Shown: positions 8,943 to 15,543 of the stretch, piece by piece
How the letters are laid out: each line of letters begins with the position of its first letter
How positions within the stretch are numbered: the stretch's first letter is position 1
Source of the DNA: Hyphomicrobiales bacterium
Lineage (GTDB): Bacteria; Pseudomonadota; Alphaproteobacteria; Rhizobiales; Aestuariivirgaceae
Reading direction: 5' to 3'
Length of the DNA: 15,543 nucleotides
Assembly: GCA_013002595.1 (NCBI GenBank)
Contig: JABDJG010000220.1
Coordinates: 1 to 15,543 of the forward strand
Made by a program: the position numbers and the translations under genes
The notes under the pieces: model-generated
Database searches by the model: none
What the model was told of the DNA's origin: nothing
What the model saw: only the letters and a program-made list of their open reading frames with translations

Positions 8943-9024
8943 CAGATGGTATAGAGTTTGTGCCTTTTCGGCACCGGCAAAGCTGTGTATCCTACGCCGT
9001 TAAACCTCAATTTGCTGAGTACAT

Positions 9025-10023
9025 ATGTCAAATGTAGTTGAAGTCACCGAGGACCGGTCGCAAAACTGGCTAGCCTCCGCACGCCGTTCCCTGCACACCG
9101 AGGCGAACGGCCTTGCCGCGCTGATCGACGCGCTCGATGGCGAGCTTGGCGAGAGCTTTGCAGCCGCCATAGACCTGCTGCGTCACGCCAGTGGTAATGT
9201 CATTTTCAGCGGTATCGGAAAGAGTGGCCATATCGCCCGCAAGGCCGCCGCCACCTTTGCATCAACCGGCACGCGGGCAATGTTTGTCCATGCCGCCGAG
9301 GCCAGCCACGGCGATCTCGGCATGGTCTCGCCCGATGATGTCATCATCATGCTGTCCAATTCCGGCGAGAATGCCGAACTGAAAGACATCGTTGCCTACT
9401 CGCGGCGATTTGCCGTGCCGCTGATCGCCATGACCGGTAACGCCGGTAGCGCCCTGGGCAAGGCGGCCGATGTCGTCCTCACGCTGCCGCGCGCCGCCGA
9501 AGCCTGCCCGAACGGCCTGGCCCCGACCACGTCGACAACCATGCAGATCGCCCTCGGCGATGCACTGGCCATCGCACTGCTTGATGACCGCGGCTTCACC
9601 GCCGCGGAGTTTCAAAAATTCCATCCCGGCGGCCGGCTTGGCGCGGCGCTGGCCCATGTCCGCGACGTCATGCACGGCGGCGACCGCCTGCCGCTGGCCA
9701 CCAGGGACACCGTCATGTCCGACGCTCTCTTGACGATGACGGCAAAGAGCCTTGGCTGCCTCGGTGTGGTTGACGACGACGGACGCCTCGCCGGCGTCAT
9801 TACCGACGGTGACCTGCGCCGCCACATGCAACCGGACCTGCTGAAACGCACGGCCGGTGAGATCATGACCAACGATCCCAAAACCGTCACCCCGGACACG
9901 CTCGCCTCGACCGCCATGGAAACCTTGAACAGCATGAACATCACAATCCTGTTCGTGGTGGAAGATCAAAAACCGGTTGGTGTCATCCACGTCCACGACC
10001 TGTTGCAGCTGGGTGTCCGTTAG
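9025..10023 (+). CDS. kdsD: D-arabinose-5-phosphate isomerase (KpsF/GutQ family)
   Basis: A 332-residue cytoplasmic enzyme converting ribulose 5-phosphate to arabinose 5-phosphate, the first step toward KDO for LPS. An N-terminal SIS domain (about 45-185) contains GIGKSGHIARK (63-73, active-site Lys K66), EASHGDLGM (92-100) and SNSGENAEL (111-119, with E118), and E159 in EACP and H200 in FHPGG correspond to the family's catalytic Glu and His. Two CBS domains follow (about 212-270 and 280-332; DVMHGGD, GVITDGDLRRHM, EIMTNDPKTV, VHDLL). This SIS-CBS-CBS order and the length are typical of KdsD. The paralogues KpsF and GutQ have the same layout, so the LPS role rests on the alphaproteobacterial context. 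The Shine-Dalgarno is weak (TGAG, 6 bases before the ATG). It is divergent from the beta-barrel gene. Confidence 0.93.
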   Translation: MSNVVEVTEDRSQNWLASARRSLHTEANGLAALIDALDGELGESFAAAIDLLRHASGNVIFSGIGKSGHIARKAAATFASTGTRAMFVHAAEASHGDLGMVSPDDVIIMLSNSGENAELKDIVAYSRRFAVPLIAMTGNAGSALGKAADVVLTLPRAAEACPNGLAPTTSTTMQIALGDALAIALLDDRGFTAAEFQKFHPGGRLGAALAHVRDVMHGGDRLPLATRDTVMSDALLTMTAKSLGCLGVVDDDGRLAGVITDGDLRRHMQPDLLKRTAGEIMTNDPKTVTPDTLASTAMETLNSMNITILFVVEDQKPVGVIHVHDLLQLGVR

Positions 10024-10105
10024 GGCGCCACAACCTGATCGTCATCATCATGTTAGAGGGCGGTTCGCGTCTTTGATTGATTCAATCAATGACGATCGCG
10101 CCCTA
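10021..10105. repeat. Interrupted palindrome after kdsD, with alternative pairings
   Basis: The right arm TCAATCAATGACGATC (10082-10097) is the exact reverse complement of GATCGTCAT (10037-10045) joined to TGATTGA (10074-10080), that is, a 16-bp palindrome whose left arm is split by 28 bases (10046-10073). TAGGGCGC (10021-10028, containing the kdsD stop) also pairs with GCGCCCTA (10098-10105). A local hairpin is possible too: AGGGCG (10057-10062) with CGCCCT (10099-10104) and TTGATTGA with TCAATCAA. The core GATTGATTCAATC (10075-10087) is shared with 5322-5334. There is no U-tract, so it is not a clear intrinsic terminator. This is the only structure seen in the 151-base gap before the dehydrogenase gene. 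Confidence 0.7.
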
Positions 10106-10162
10106 GCCCAGGCTGACTATTCGGCATAGACTGCCTGCAACAGACAGAATCCTGTCGTGATT

Positions 10163-10170
10163 GGGGGAGA
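10163..10170 (+). promoter_or_regulatory. Ribosome binding site deciding the glutamate dehydrogenase start
   Basis: GGGGGAGA lies 4 bases before the ATG at 10175. An in-frame GTG at 10157 lies upstream of this site and has no Shine-Dalgarno of its own, so the ATG is the better start. Confidence 0.65.
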
Positions 10171-10174
10171 CGCA

Positions 10175-13100
10175 ATGGCCAAGGTCGCTTCGATGAAGGC
10201 GCTTTTGAAGAAACTGGGCGCACAAGCGTCCAAGGCATCAAAGGACCCCAACCTCCAGGTACTTACCCAAAGACTGTTTGAAGAAGCGGTTGCCGAGGAT
10301 CTGGCGGCCCTGGAGACATCCGATTTACTCCTGATGGCGACCGGCAGTCTTGAATTTCTCAAGGATCGAAAACCTGGCCGCCCAATCGTCCGGCTGCTCA
10401 ACCATGATCACAAGGACGGTCAACTCAAGAGCGTTTCGATCGTCGAGATCGTTAACGACGACATGCCTTTCCTGCTAGATTCCGTGCTCGGCCTCTTGAC
10501 CGACAAGGGGCATGAAATTTCGCTGGTGCTACACCCGATCCTGAACGTTGAGCGTGACCGCGCCGGGCGCTTGCAAAAGCTCGTGCCGGCCCGCACCGGC
10601 AGCGCCGCCTCGGTTCGTGAGAGCCTTATCCATATTCATTTGGAGCGCATCACCGGCAAGGCGGCGACCAATCAGCTGCTCGACGATATCGCCACTGTCC
10701 TCAACCACGTCCGCCTGTCGGTGCTCGACTGGCGCACTATGCAGAGCCGGGTGAAGGAAGCGGTTGCCGCTTACCAGAACAACCCGCCGCCGGTCCCGGT
10801 CGAAGAGCTGACCGAAACCATGGCGTTCCTGCAATGGCTGCTCGACAATCATTTCACCTTCCTGGGTATCCGCGAATACCGCTTCGTCGGCGGCGCCGAA
10901 AAGGGCGAACTCAAGGTCATTGACGAATCGGGCCTCGGCATCTTGCGCGATCCGGATACCCACGTCCTGCGTCGTGGTAAGTCGCTGGTGACGTTGACGC
11001 CGGAAATCCGCTCATTCCTGTTGCAGCCGGCACTGCTGTTCATCACCAAATCTGACGTCGTTGCCAACGTGCATCGCCGGGCCGCGATGGACTATATCGG
11101 CATCAAACAGTTCGATGACGAGGGCAACCTGTCAGGCGAATTGCGCGTCGTCGGCCTGTTCACCTCAACCGCCTACACCCACTCGCCGCGCGGTATCCCG
11201 GTGATCCGGCGCAAGATTTCCGGCGTCGTTGCCAGAAGCGGTCTCAACCCGGAAAGCCATTCCGGCAAGGCCCTGCTGAACGTGTTGGAGACCTTCCCGC
11301 GCGATGAGCTGATGCAGATCGATGTCGAATCGCTGGCAACCATGGCGCTCGGCATCATGCGTCTGGAAGAACGCCCGCGCACCCGCCTGTTTGTCCGCCG
11401 GGACAAGTTCGACCGCTTCGTGTCTGCTTTTGTCTATGTTTCACGCGACCGTTTCAACTCCGAATTGCGGCGCAAGATCGGTGAGCTTCTCGCCAGCGCC
11501 TATGAAGGCACGGTGACCAGTTTTTCACCCTCCTTCGGCGAGGGCGCTCTGGTTCGCGTGCACTTCAACATTGCCCGCAACACCGACGCCGACTCAAAAC
11601 CGTCTTCAGCAAAGCTGGAGAACCAGATTGCCGAAATGGCACGTACCTGGGATGACCGGCTGTTCGATGCCATTGACGAGACCTTTGAGCCCGACGAAGC
11701 GCGCCGCCTGCGCCGCAAATACCGCGATGCATTTTCACCCGGATACCAGGAGGCGTTTACGCCGCAATCTTCGCTTTACGACATCCGCGAGATCGAGGCG
11801 CTCCAGACCGGCGAAGACGTTGCCGTCGAGTTTTACCGGGTCGACAGTGATCCGGAAAAAATCGCCCGCCTGAAACTGTACCACTACGACGTTGCCGTAC
11901 CGCTCAGCGACCGGTTGCCGATCCTTGAGAACATGGGGCTGCGCGCCATTGCGGAAAGCAGCTTCACCCTGACCCGCTTCGGCACCCGGGCGACCCGCGT
12001 CATTCACATTCACGAGGTCCAGCTCGAAGCTGAAACCGGCGGCGCGCAGGACATCAAGAAACGCAACAAGATATTGGAGCAGGGCTTCCTGGCCGTCTGG
12101 AACGGCATGGCCGAGAACGACCGCTACAATTCCCTCATTATGCGCGAGGGTCTGGAGTGGCGCGACATCGCCATCCTGCGCGCCTGCGGCAAGTACCTTC
12201 GCCAGGCCGCCATCGCCTATTCGGCCGACTACATGGCGACAACGCTGGTCAAGCATTCTGGTATCGCCGGCATGCTGTGCCAGATGTTTCATGCCCGCTT
12301 TGATCCAAAGGCCGGCTCGCAAGACGCCCGCAAGAAGAAGATCTCCGCCATCAAGGCGAATATTAACGAAACGCTGCAGGCCGTGCCCAGCCTTGACGAA
12401 GACCTTATCGTTCGCCGCTTCGTCAACCTGATCAACTCGATCTACCGGACCAACTTCTATCAGCGCACCGATGACGGCGGTTTGCCGGCGACCATGTCGT
12501 TCAAGATCAACAGTCGCAAAATTACCGACCTGCCGGAGCCGCGTCCTTTTGCCGAGATTTTCGTTTATTCGCCCGATGTCGAAGGCGTTCACCTGCGCGC
12601 CGGCCGGATTGCCCGCGGTGGCCTGCGCTGGTCCGACCGGCCCGAGGACTTCCGCACCGAGGTGCTCGGCCTTGCCAAGGCGCAGAACGTCAAGAATGCG
12701 GTCATCGTCCCGGTCGGCTCCAAGGGCGGTTTTGTGCCCAAGAAGCTTCCTGCCGGCGGCAGCCGCGAGGAGGTCTTCGCCGAAGGCACCCGCGCCTACA
12801 AATTGTTCATCTCCAGCCTTCTCGAGATCACCGACAACATCGAAGGGCCCAAGATCGTCCGGCCCAAAGATGTCGTGCGCTATGACGGTGACGATCCTTA
12901 CCTGGTTGTTGCCGCCGACAAGGGCACGGCAACATTTTCCGACACCGCCAACGGCCTGGCCATCGAGCATGGCTTCTGGCTCGATGACGCCTTTGCTTCG
13001 GGCGGCTCGGCCGGCTATGACCACAAGGCCATGGGCATCACTGCGCGCGGTGGCTGGGAAGCCGTCAAACGCCACTTCCGTGAGCTCAATATCGATATCC

Positions 13101-15007
13101 AGACCACACCGTTCACCGTGGCCGGCGTCGGCGATATGTCCGGCGACGTCTTCGGCAACGGCATGCTGCTGTCGGAAAAGATCAAGCTCATCGCCGCCTT
13201 CGACCACCGGGACATCTTTTTCGATCCTGACCCTGATCCGGCCACCAGCTTTGCTGAACGCAAGCGCCTGTTCGCCCTGCCGCGCTCGAGCTGGAATGAT
13301 TACAACACCAAGCTGATGTCCAAGGGCGGCGGCATTTTCTCGCGCCAGCTCAAATCGATCCCACTGTCCAGCCAGATGCGGGAATGGACCGGCCTCAGGG
13401 GTGCCAGCACCACACCGAACGAACTATTGACCGCCATTTTGCGCATGAAGATCGATCTGCTGTGGTTCGGCGGTATCGGCACCTATATCCGCGCCACCAG
13501 CGAAACCGACAGCGATGCCGGCGACCGCGCCAACGATGCGATCCGCATCACCGCCAATCAGCTGCGTGCAAAGTCCATCGGCGAGGGCGCCAACCTTGGA
13601 CTGACCCACAGGGCGCGCATCGAATTTGCCGCAAACGGCGGCCGCGTCAACACCGATGCGGTCGACAATTCGGCAGGCGTCAATTCATCCGACCTTGAGG
13701 TGAACATCAAGATCGCCCTGAGCGCCGCCGAAGCAGCCGGCAAGCTGACCCGGCCAAAACGCAACCGGTTGCTTGCCGACATGACCGACGAGGTTGCCGA
13801 ACTGGTGCTGCGCAACAATTACCTGCAGACCCTGTGCCTGAGCACCTGCGAAGCGCGCGGTACCCGCGAGGCTGAATATCTGTGCCGGCTCATGCGCGAC
13901 CTGGAATCCAGGAACTTGCTTGACCGCCAGCTCGAATTCCTGCCTGACGACGGCACCGTCGCCGATCGCCAGGCCCACAACCAGGGTCTGTTGAGACCGG
14001 AAATCTCGGTACTGATGGCCTATGCCAAGATGGTGCTGTTTGATGAACTTTTGCAGACCGATGTTCCCGACGATCCCTATTTCGAAGAACAGCTGTTCAG
14101 GTACTTCCCGGCTGGCATGCAAAAGAAATACGCCGCTGAGATCTCGAACCACCGGCTGCGCCGCGAGATCATTGCCACCATGCTCGCTAACGGCATGATC
14201 AACCGTGGTGGCCCGACCTTCATCCTGCGCCTGCAGGAGGAAACCGGCCACGACGTCGCGCATATCGCCAAGGCCTACGCCGTCGCCCGCGATGCGTTCT
14301 CTCTGATCGATACGGCCCAACTCATCGATGCCCTCGACAACCAGATCGATGGCGGCCTGCAGGTCGAGCTCTATGTGCAGCTGCAGCGCATTCTGCGCCG
14401 GGCAACAATCTGGTTCCTGCGCAATGAGACGTTTGCCGAGGGACTTGCCGCAACCGTCACCAGATACAACAAAGGCATCGGTGAAGTATCGAAGAACCTC
14501 AAGGGTGCCCTGCCGGCCCACAACTGGTCGCGCATTGAGGACCGGGTCAAGAGCTACACCAAGCAAGGCGTGCCTGAAGGCACCGCCCAGGCCGTTTCGG
14601 GTCTCAGGTATCTGTTGCGGGCAACCGACATCGTCCAGGTTGCAGCCCAGTCGAACCGACCCGTCACCGGTGTCGCAAAAACCTACTTTACTGCCGGTAT
14701 CGCGCTCGGCGTCGACCGGCTCATCGTACGTTCCGATGAGATCGATACGACGCGCTATTATGACAAGCTGGCCGTCAACCGCTCCATCGACGGCATCCTG
14801 CAAACCCTGCGCGGCATCGTCGTCAGCGCAATGTCGGTCAAGTCAGCCAAGCCCGATCCCTGGACACAGTGGTCAAGCCGCAATGAGGCAGCCCTTGCTC
14901 GCGTCCAGCGCGGCATAGATGAACTGCTCAGTGAAACCGGCTTTACCCTGGCCAAGCTCGCCGTAGCTTCCAGCCAGCTCAGCGATCTGGCCGTGGAGAC
15001 CGGCTAG
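10175..15007 (+). CDS. gdhB: NAD-dependent glutamate dehydrogenase, large (180-kDa) type
   Basis: A 1610-residue cytoplasmic enzyme that oxidatively deaminates glutamate to 2-oxoglutarate and ammonia with NAD. Length and sequence fit the Bac_GDH (large GDH) family of Streptomyces, Pseudomonas, Caulobacter and mycobacteria, not the 450-residue hexameric GDHs. The long N-terminal half (about 1-700) is the regulatory region with ACT-like folds (for example SIVEIVNDDMPFLLDSVLG near 90-108). The catalytic core follows: ARGGLRWSDRPEDFRTEVLG from residue 813, GSKGGFVPKK with candidate active-site Lys K850, and an NAD-binding Gly-rich motif GVGDMSGDVFGNGM at 984-997, then DHRDIFFDPDPDP. A helical C-terminal part completes it. 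No frameshift or internal stop is seen. It appears monocistronic. It forms a nitrogen counterpart to gltBD at the other end of the window, working in the opposite, catabolic direction. The symbol gdhB is used for this type in some species. Confidence 0.95.
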   Translation: MAKVASMKALLKKLGAQASKASKDPNLQVLTQRLFEEAVAEDLAALETSDLLLMATGSLEFLKDRKPGRPIVRLLNHDHKDGQLKSVSIVEIVNDDMPFLLDSVLGLLTDKGHEISLVLHPILNVERDRAGRLQKLVPARTGSAASVRESLIHIHLERITGKAATNQLLDDIATVLNHVRLSVLDWRTMQSRVKEAVAAYQNNPPPVPVEELTETMAFLQWLLDNHFTFLGIREYRFVGGAEKGELKVIDESGLGILRDPDTHVLRRGKSLVTLTPEIRSFLLQPALLFITKSDVVANVHRRAAMDYIGIKQFDDEGNLSGELRVVGLFTSTAYTHSPRGIPVIRRKISGVVARSGLNPESHSGKALLNVLETFPRDELMQIDVESLATMALGIMRLEERPRTRLFVRRDKFDRFVSAFVYVSRDRFNSELRRKIGELLASAYEGTVTSFSPSFGEGALVRVHFNIARNTDADSKPSSAKLENQIAEMARTWDDRLFDAIDETFEPDEARRLRRKYRDAFSPGYQEAFTPQSSLYDIREIEALQTGEDVAVEFYRVDSDPEKIARLKLYHYDVAVPLSDRLPILENMGLRAIAESSFTLTRFGTRATRVIHIHEVQLEAETGGAQDIKKRNKILEQGFLAVWNGMAENDRYNSLIMREGLEWRDIAILRACGKYLRQAAIAYSADYMATTLVKHSGIAGMLCQMFHARFDPKAGSQDARKKKISAIKANINETLQAVPSLDEDLIVRRFVNLINSIYRTNFYQRTDDGGLPATMSFKINSRKITDLPEPRPFAEIFVYSPDVEGVHLRAGRIARGGLRWSDRPEDFRTEVLGLAKAQNVKNAVIVPVGSKGGFVPKKLPAGGSREEVFAEGTRAYKLFISSLLEITDNIEGPKIVRPKDVVRYDGDDPYLVVAADKGTATFSDTANGLAIEHGFWLDDAFASGGSAGYDHKAMGITARGGWEAVKRHFRELNIDIQTTPFTVAGVGDMSGDVFGNGMLLSEKIKLIAAFDHRDIFFDPDPDPATSFAERKRLFALPRSSWNDYNTKLMSKGGGIFSRQLKSIPLSSQMREWTGLRGASTTPNELLTAILRMKIDLLWFGGIGTYIRATSETDSDAGDRANDAIRITANQLRAKSIGEGANLGLTHRARIEFAANGGRVNTDAVDNSAGVNSSDLEVNIKIALSAAEAAGKLTRPKRNRLLADMTDEVAELVLRNNYLQTLCLSTCEARGTREAEYLCRLMRDLESRNLLDRQLEFLPDDGTVADRQAHNQGLLRPEISVLMAYAKMVLFDELLQTDVPDDPYFEEQLFRYFPAGMQKKYAAEISNHRLRREIIATMLANGMINRGGPTFILRLQEETGHDVAHIAKAYAVARDAFSLIDTAQLIDALDNQIDGGLQVELYVQLQRILRRATIWFLRNETFAEGLAATVTRYNKGIGEVSKNLKGALPAHNWSRIEDRVKSYTKQGVPEGTAQAVSGLRYLLRATDIVQVAAQSNRPVTGVAKTYFTAGIALGVDRLIVRSDEIDTTRYYDKLAVNRSIDGILQTLRGIVVSAMSVKSAKPDPWTQWSSRNEAALARVQRGIDELLSETGFTLAKLAVASSQLSDLAVETG

Positions 15008-15025
15008 GGTCTGTTGCGTTCAATC

Positions 15026-15068
15026 GGGAGCGGGCCGGTGCCGACTCACATCAAGCGCAAAGCGCTCT
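15026..15068 (+). repeat. 43-nt repeat, left copy flanking the YbjQ-like gene
   Basis: The first 15 bases, GGGAGCGGGCCGGTG, the block AAGCGCAA and the block GCGCTCT are all found as the reverse complement at 15490-15532, with 34 of 43 positions identical without gaps. It contains a small hairpin AGCGC-AAA-GCGCT (15054-15066). It lies between the 3' ends of two convergent genes and shares its GC-rich core with the 5209-5225 and 5381-5397 copies. Confidence 0.75.
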
Positions 15069-15078
15069 GGAAAATATG

Positions 15079-15399
15079 CTATTCCACAACGACCGCAGTG
15101 CCGGCAGCCGTGACCATCAGCATCGAACCGTTGGTGCCGACGGTTTCATAATCGATGTCAACGCCGATCACCGCATTGCCGCCCAGGTCGGCAGCCTTGT
15201 CGGTCATTTCGGCAACCGCCGTCTCCCGGGCATCGTTCAGCACTTTTTCATAAGCCCCCGAGCGCCCGCCGACGATGTCGCGGATCGAGGCGAACAGATC
15301 CCGGAACAGGTTCGCCCCGAGAATCGCCTCACCGGCCACAAGTCCCTTGTAGGCCGTGATCCGGCGCCCTTCGATCGTGTTGGTAGTCGTTACAAGCAT
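15079..15399 (-). CDS. YbjQ/UPF0145 family protein
   Basis: A 106-residue small cytoplasmic protein with the family pattern throughout: an N-terminal TTTNTIEGRRI, then ITAYKGLVAGEAILGANLFRDLFASIRD (about 14-41), GGRSGAYE, ARETAVAEM and DLGGNAVIGVDIDYE (about 71-85), ending in VTAAGTAVVVE. Length is exactly that of the family, which forms homopentamers and is sometimes called a heavy-metal-binding-domain family; its physiological role is not established. The Shine-Dalgarno GGGGAGG is strong and 5 bases from the ATG. The gene stands alone, convergent with the dehydrogenase gene, and is flanked by inverted copies of an intergenic repeat. Confidence 0.93.
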   Translation of the reverse strand: MLVTTTNTIEGRRITAYKGLVAGEAILGANLFRDLFASIRDIVGGRSGAYEKVLNDARETAVAEMTDKAADLGGNAVIGVDIDYETVGTNGSMLMVTAAGTAVVVE

Positions 15400-15404
15400 G
15401 TCTG

Positions 15405-15411
15405 CCTCCCC
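15405..15411 (-). promoter_or_regulatory. Ribosome binding site of the YbjQ-like gene
   Basis: GGGGAGG on the minus strand with a 5-base spacer to the ATG ending at 15399. It is among the strongest Shine-Dalgarno matches in the window. Confidence 0.7.
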
Positions 15412-15437
15412 GTTTAGGCGATTGATGTCACGACGGT

Positions 15438-15465
15438 TTTAGACCATCCTCGCCGACAGTGTCAG
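15438..15465 (-). promoter_or_regulatory. Possible sigma-70-type promoter of the YbjQ-like gene
   Basis: On the minus strand CTGACA (15460-15465, 5 of 6 to TTGACA), a 16-base spacer and TCTAAA (15438-15443, 4 of 6 to TATAAT). Transcription would start near 15431, about 30 bases upstream of the ATG, with the ribosome site inside that leader. It is judged by eye only. Confidence 0.35.
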
Positions 15466-15489
15466 CCAATTTATCCTTTATCCTGATCA

Positions 15490-15543
15490 AGAGCGCGTTG
15501 CGCTTAAGTGTGTTCGACACCGGCCCGCTCCCCCGCCCAACCA
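15490..15543. repeat. 43-nt repeat, right copy, extending to the window edge
   Basis: 15490-15532 is the inverted copy of 15026-15068. It has the hairpin AGCGC-GTT-GCGCT (15492-15504), then CACCGGCCCGCTCCC (15518-15532), and continues with CCGCCCAACCA to the window end. That continuation matches the sequence after the GC-rich core at 5209-5232 (GCCCAAC) and the minus strand of 5369-5397 (GCCGAACCA), so the element is probably cut by the window edge. Confidence 0.7.

Noticed and set aside
8960..8974. Small hairpin GTGCC-TTTTC-GGCAC in the leader region of kdsD
   Set aside because: A 5-bp stem without a U-tract or any conserved flanking element is too common in GC-rich DNA to call.
10157..10175. 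GTG start for the glutamate dehydrogenase at 10157
   Set aside because: The Shine-Dalgarno lies between this GTG and the ATG at 10175, so it can only serve the ATG.
11735..13207. Long open frame (490 codons) on the minus strand inside the glutamate dehydrogenase gene
   Set aside because: It is antisense to the conserved catalytic core of the dehydrogenase; its translation is low-complexity with no recognisable family, as expected for the shadow of a GC-rich gene.
13685..14803. Second long minus-strand frame (372 codons) inside the dehydrogenase gene
   Set aside because: Same reason: fully antisense to a well-supported gene, with no motif and no convincing ribosome site.
15470..15483. Tandem TTTATCC-TTTATCC upstream of the YbjQ-like gene
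   Set aside because: Only two 7-base units; not enough to call a functional repeat, and it lies upstream of the candidate -35 box.

Overview
The window looks like a GC-rich chromosomal segment from an alphaproteobacterium, most likely Hyphomicrobiales (Rhizobiales). The support is a long (about 1610-residue) NAD-dependent glutamate dehydrogenase of the large-subunit type, rhizobial-style GalE and GalU proteins (HFAG in GalE, LGLGHAV in GalU), a DUF459 SGNH protein paired with an MltB-like transglycosylase, and small palindromic intergenic repeats of the kind found in rhizobial genomes. Placement at genus level is not possible from the sequence alone.

Layout. 1-2708 (+): the 3' end of gltB and all of gltD, the two subunits of NADPH glutamate synthase, translationally coupled. 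2721-5125 (-): a two-gene cell-wall unit, an exported MltB-family lytic transglycosylase followed by an exported DUF459 SGNH hydrolase. 5126-5425: a 300-base gap without genes that holds a nest of inverted repeats. 5426-6418 (-): galE. 6550-7428 (+): galU, divergent from galE. 7425-8870 (-): a predicted outer-membrane beta-barrel protein whose stop codon overlaps the galU stop on the other strand. 9025-10023 (+): kdsD, arabinose-5-phosphate isomerase. 10024-10174: a short gap with an interrupted palindrome. 10175-15007 (+): NAD-glutamate dehydrogenase. 15079-15399 (-): a small YbjQ/UPF0145 protein, flanked on both sides by inverted copies of a 43-nt repeat.

How the genes fit together. Two themes are interleaved. 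One is ammonia/glutamate balance: glutamate synthase makes glutamate from glutamine and 2-oxoglutarate, and the large GDH mostly runs the other way, releasing ammonia and returning carbon to the TCA cycle. The other is the cell envelope: GalU and GalE supply UDP-glucose and UDP-galactose for exopolysaccharide and LPS, KdsD makes the precursor of KDO for LPS, the transglycosylase and SGNH protein act on the wall or periplasm, and the beta-barrel sits in the outer membrane.

All genes are recognisable members of known families, and I see no phage, IS, CRISPR, toxin-antitoxin or defence genes. The part least explained by standard annotation is the intergenic DNA: a family of mosaic palindromic repeats, with a GC-rich module (core CACCGGCCCGC) and a bulged hairpin module (core GATTG-N3-CAATC), found in three gaps and running off the right end of the window. 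I do not see a new multi-gene system here.
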